Part shown: positions 61,618-64,000 of the stretch, piece after piece
Layout of the letters: each line of letters opens with the position of its first letter
Position numbering within the stretch: the first letter of the stretch is position 1
NCBI GenBank assembly: GCA_036267135.1
Contig: DATAWQ010000088.1
Span: 1 to 64,000, forward strand
Source of the DNA: PALSA-505 sp036267135
GTDB lineage: Bacteria > Actinomycetota > Actinomycetes > Streptosporangiales > Streptosporangiaceae
Reading direction: 5' to 3'
DNA length: 64,000 nucleotides
Made by a program: the position numbers and the translations under genes
Notes under the pieces: model-generated
Seen by the model: the letters and a program-made list of their open reading frames with translations, nothing else
Told to the model about the DNA's origin: nothing
Databases searched by the model: none

Positions 61618-63947
61618 TCCCCAGAACCGGGCACCTGGGCGCTAGCGGCCATCGGGTCACGCAGCTGGATGCGCAGCTCGCTGAAGTAGAGCTGCCCGTC
61701 CGGGCCTGGCACCCAGGCCTCGTCGGCGTCCGGCAGCATCTCGGAGAACACGATCTCCACGTCGTCCCCAGTCCGCTGCTGGGCCGTCCGCAGCATGGTG
61801 CAGAACGCGGACAGGTACCGGGGACTGGTCAGGTCGAGGTAGACGGGCTTGATCTCGGTGCTGAGCTTGGCGAAGAGCTTGTCGGGCAGGCCGAGGGAGC
61901 GGCGCAGCCGCCGGGCCGCGAGGTACTCGGGCAGCCGTTCGGTCACGGTCAGGCCGGACGCGCCGATGGTCGTGCGCCAGGTCTCGCGGGCGATCACCAT
62001 GCGGTCGACGGTTATCCGCGGGCTGTGCGGGCCGGCGCTCGTCTGTTTCAGCGTCTCGACCCCGCTCCAGCCGACCAGCAGGGCGAACACGTCGAGCAGC
62101 GGCCAGGTTCTGCCGTCCCTGGCGACCGCGGTCAGCGCGCCGTCGCGGTCGGTCACCTCCAGCGCCGTGATGGGGAGCACCCGGGCTGGGTCGGCCCCGG
62201 GCGCGTGCGTGAACGCGAGCTGGTAGTCCGTGACCCCGAGGTTGGGTGCTATCCGGGCGGTGTACCGCGGCCACCAGGTGGGGTAGAGCGGCCGGAACTG
62301 CGGCCCGATGTCCGCCGCGGCGGCGGCCAGCAGCCGGGCCGGCTCGGGGTGCCGGTCGGTGAACAGAGCGTTGTCCACCGTGGGCCAGCCGATGTGCAGC
62401 TCGCCCAGTGCGATGGTGAACTCCCCGCGGTTCAGCGCCTCCGTGCTCGCGGCACAGATGTGCAGATCCGGGCAATGTATCCGGGCCGCGGGCCAGCGAG
62501 GCCGCAGTGGCGGGAACAACTCGGCCGCCCGCGCCGCCACCTCGGCGCTGGCGACCGTCACGCGGCGCGTCCCCGGGGCCAGCCGATCCAGCCCGAACAG
62601 GGACCTCCAGCGCTGGGCCAGCTCGGCCGCGACGGTGTCCGCGGGGCAGCCGCTGCCCACGAACAGGCGCTGGGCCGGCTCCCAGAACTCGGTCATCGGC
62701 ACGCTGCTGGCCTGCGGCGGGCGCAGTTCGTCGTACAGCGAGCGGAAGGCCGGGCCGAAGGCATCGGCCAGGGTTCCCGAGGACCAGCGGGCCGCCGGGA
62801 GCAGCACCCGGCCCAGCGGGCCGGACAGCGCTTCCAGCACGGGCCCGCCGAAGACCAGGTCGATGTCGCGGGTGGTGTCCTCGTAACACAGTCGCCGGCC
62901 GGCGTACATCTGTCCCTGCCGTCGCTGCGGCTCGGCCCCGGTGACCGCGGTGAATTCGGTGTCCAGCAGGCCGAACGCGGCGGCCAGCGCGTCCGCGTCG
63001 CCCGCCGCCGCGCTGACGGCCTCGCGGGCGGCGTCCAGCCGGCGCAGCCCAGCCAGGGCCCGTTCCCTGACCGCCGCGTCGGGGATGGCGGTCAGGGTGT
63101 CACGCAGCACCTGCTCGGCCCGCGGGTTGTAGGGCATGTCAATGCCCCACCACACCACGTCCTTGGCCGCGAGTCCTTCCAGCAGCGCCAGGTCGTCGGC
63201 CTGGTGCGACGGGTCGGCAACGGCGACGGCCGGTGTCCGGCCGTCGCAGCGGGCCAGCAGATCCGTTTCGGCCTTGGTCAGCTCGACCGGCGGCTCACCG
63301 GGCCGCAGCACCCGGCCGCCATCCAGGACGAGATCGGGATGCAGGCCCGCGGGCAGCCAGGGACGCACCACCGGATCGGCGGCCAGGTGCTGCGCGTACG
63401 TCTCGAGCAGCCAGAACTCGTAACCTGTCGCGCGGTCCTTGACCAGCTTGTCACCACGGCGAACCGTGACGGCGGGGCCGTCAGGGTCGAGCGTTACCCA
63501 GGTCACCGGGCCGAAGAAGCCGATGGTGTCGTTCTTGCCGCAGTACCGCTGCCAGTAGCGGGCCACAGTGTCTTCGCGGAACCGGCGCTTCTGCCGGGCC
63601 CGCCGGTTTTCGTTTTCCGGCGGCTGGCCGCCTGACTTCGCGATGGACAGGGCCGGCCGCGCCCCCGGGTTCTGCCAGGTGAGGGCCTCCTGGAACAGCG
63701 GGTCCGCGGCGATCTCGGCAGCGGCCTTGCTGGCGTCGGCCAGCGCCGCTTCGTGCGCCGCTTTCAGGTCCTGTTCCGTGGCCTGGCCGTCGAGGAACGC
63801 GTCGGCGACCGCCGCGCAGCCGGGGGCGGCGAAACGGTCCAGGCCCGCTGCGGGAAAGCCGGCCGTGCGCAGTAACCCGTCCCGCCACACGGCCCATTCC
63901 GTGCCGGGAAGCGGGACGAGATGCCCGCCGGAGTGGTCGCTGGTCAC
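61614..63947 (-). CDS. LanB-like (lantibiotic dehydratase N-domain) protein
   Basis: A 777-aa protein related to the Lant_dehydr N-terminal (glutamylation) domain. The core signature 'RYCGKNDTIGFFGPVTW' near residue 135 corresponds to R-x-x-x-R-x-TPFGLF of LanB. It ends about where the glutamate-elimination domain would begin, so it is a short LanB: split dehydratase, PEARL-like aminoacyl-tRNA-using ligase, or an unknown variant. GGAGG four bases before the GTG at 63947 sets the start, which overlaps the upstream stop (GTGA). It is convergent with the ligases. Confidence 0.8.
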   Translation of the reverse strand: MTSDHSGGHLVPLPGTEWAVWRDGLLRTAGFPAAGLDRFAAPGCAAVADAFLDGQATEQDLKAAHEAALADASKAAAEIAADPLFQEALTWQNPGARPALSIAKSGGQPPENENRRARQKRRFREDTVARYWQRYCGKNDTIGFFGPVTWVTLDPDGPAVTVRRGDKLVKDRATGYEFWLLETYAQHLAADPVVRPWLPAGLHPDLVLDGGRVLRPGEPPVELTKAETDLLARCDGRTPAVAVADPSHQADDLALLEGLAAKDVVWWGIDMPYNPRAEQVLRDTLTAIPDAAVRERALAGLRRLDAAREAVSAAAGDADALAAAFGLLDTEFTAVTGAEPQRRQGQMYAGRRLCYEDTTRDIDLVFGGPVLEALSGPLGRVLLPAARWSSGTLADAFGPAFRSLYDELRPPQASSVPMTEFWEPAQRLFVGSGCPADTVAAELAQRWRSLFGLDRLAPGTRRVTVASAEVAARAAELFPPLRPRWPAARIHCPDLHICAASTEALNRGEFTIALGELHIGWPTVDNALFTDRHPEPARLLAAAAADIGPQFRPLYPTWWPRYTARIAPNLGVTDYQLAFTHAPGADPARVLPITALEVTDRDGALTAVARDGRTWPLLDVFALLVGWSGVETLKQTSAGPHSPRITVDRMVIARETWRTTIGASGLTVTERLPEYLAARRLRRSLGLPDKLFAKLSTEIKPVYLDLTSPRYLSAFCTMLRTAQQRTGDDVEIVFSEMLPDADEAWVPGPDGQLYFSELRIQLRDPMAASAQVPGSGD

Positions 63948-64000
63948 GGCGCCTCCACGTATTCGCTGATCACGGTGCCCCTCCCCCGCCCCGCGGCGGG
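63944..64000 (-). CDS. C-terminal end of an unidentified gene, continues off the right edge
   Basis: In frame on the minus strand, 18 codons ending GTVISEYVEAP stop at 63944-63946, inside the GTG of the LanB-like gene (GTGA overlap). This coupling, plus the ribosome site of the LanB-like gene lying inside it, makes a real upstream gene likely. Too little is visible to name it. Confidence 0.55.
   Translation of the reverse strand, partial: PAAGRGRGTVISEYVEAP

Overview
The window is high-GC actinobacterial DNA. A complete conservon signalling operon (cvnABCD), a DUF4193 protein, a Cys-rich ferrochelatase, GuaB1/FolP2, GTG/TTG starts and TGATG/ATGA gene couplings all fit a filamentous actinomycete (Streptosporangiales/Streptomyces-like). 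The genus cannot be fixed from sequence alone. The first 41 bases are the 5' half of a CAU-anticodon tRNA on the minus strand.

Layout. 0-7 kb: an F420/PPOX-type oxidoreductase, two Opp/Dpp permeases (+), and a CocE-type hydrolase plus a peptide-binding lipoprotein (-), with no ATPase gene. 7-13.5 kb: the conservon and a divergent NMT1-type lipoprotein. 13.5-26 kb: acyl-CoA dehydrogenase, zinc-ribbon/FHA protein, DUF4193, a transglycosylase-hemH-IMPase operon, MFS/FAD-oxidase pair, TetR, and divergent folP2/guaB1. 26-32 kb: alpha/beta hydrolase, a cyclase/ThDP-enzyme couple, a truncated chitin-binding-module remnant, and a divergent MFS/MarR pair with a perfect 26-bp palindrome between them.

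32-40.5 kb: an ammonium transporter diverges from a class II lanthipeptide synthetase (LanM). A GlnR-like box lies between them. LanM is followed by a 79-aa candidate precursor ending in TTCCG and a large LuxR (LAL) regulator. 40.5-46 kb: a tightly overlapped five-gene acyl-CoA dehydrogenase/SDR operon, then a 12-copy 14-bp tandem array. 46-51 kb: coiled-coil protein, phosphotriesterase-like enzyme, DUF4407 membrane protein and a secreted protein.

51-64 kb: the most unusual region. It holds a DrrA-type ABC exporter (one ATPase, two permeases), an MFS exporter, an ATP-grasp/glutathionylspermidine-synthase-like enzyme, a KAS III homologue with Ser in place of the catalytic Cys, two adjacent paralogous acyl-AMP ligases, and a short LanB-like protein translationally coupled to a gene running off the right edge. 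A 42-bp element is shared by the MFS and KAS III upstream regions, which argues for co-regulation. No ACP, PKS or NRPS gene is visible, so this looks like an unclassified biosynthetic locus joining acyl activation, acyl transfer and LanB/ATP-grasp chemistry. Its product is unknown.

Short in-frame tandem repeats, many with 15-bp units, recur throughout the window, mostly in gene termini and linkers.
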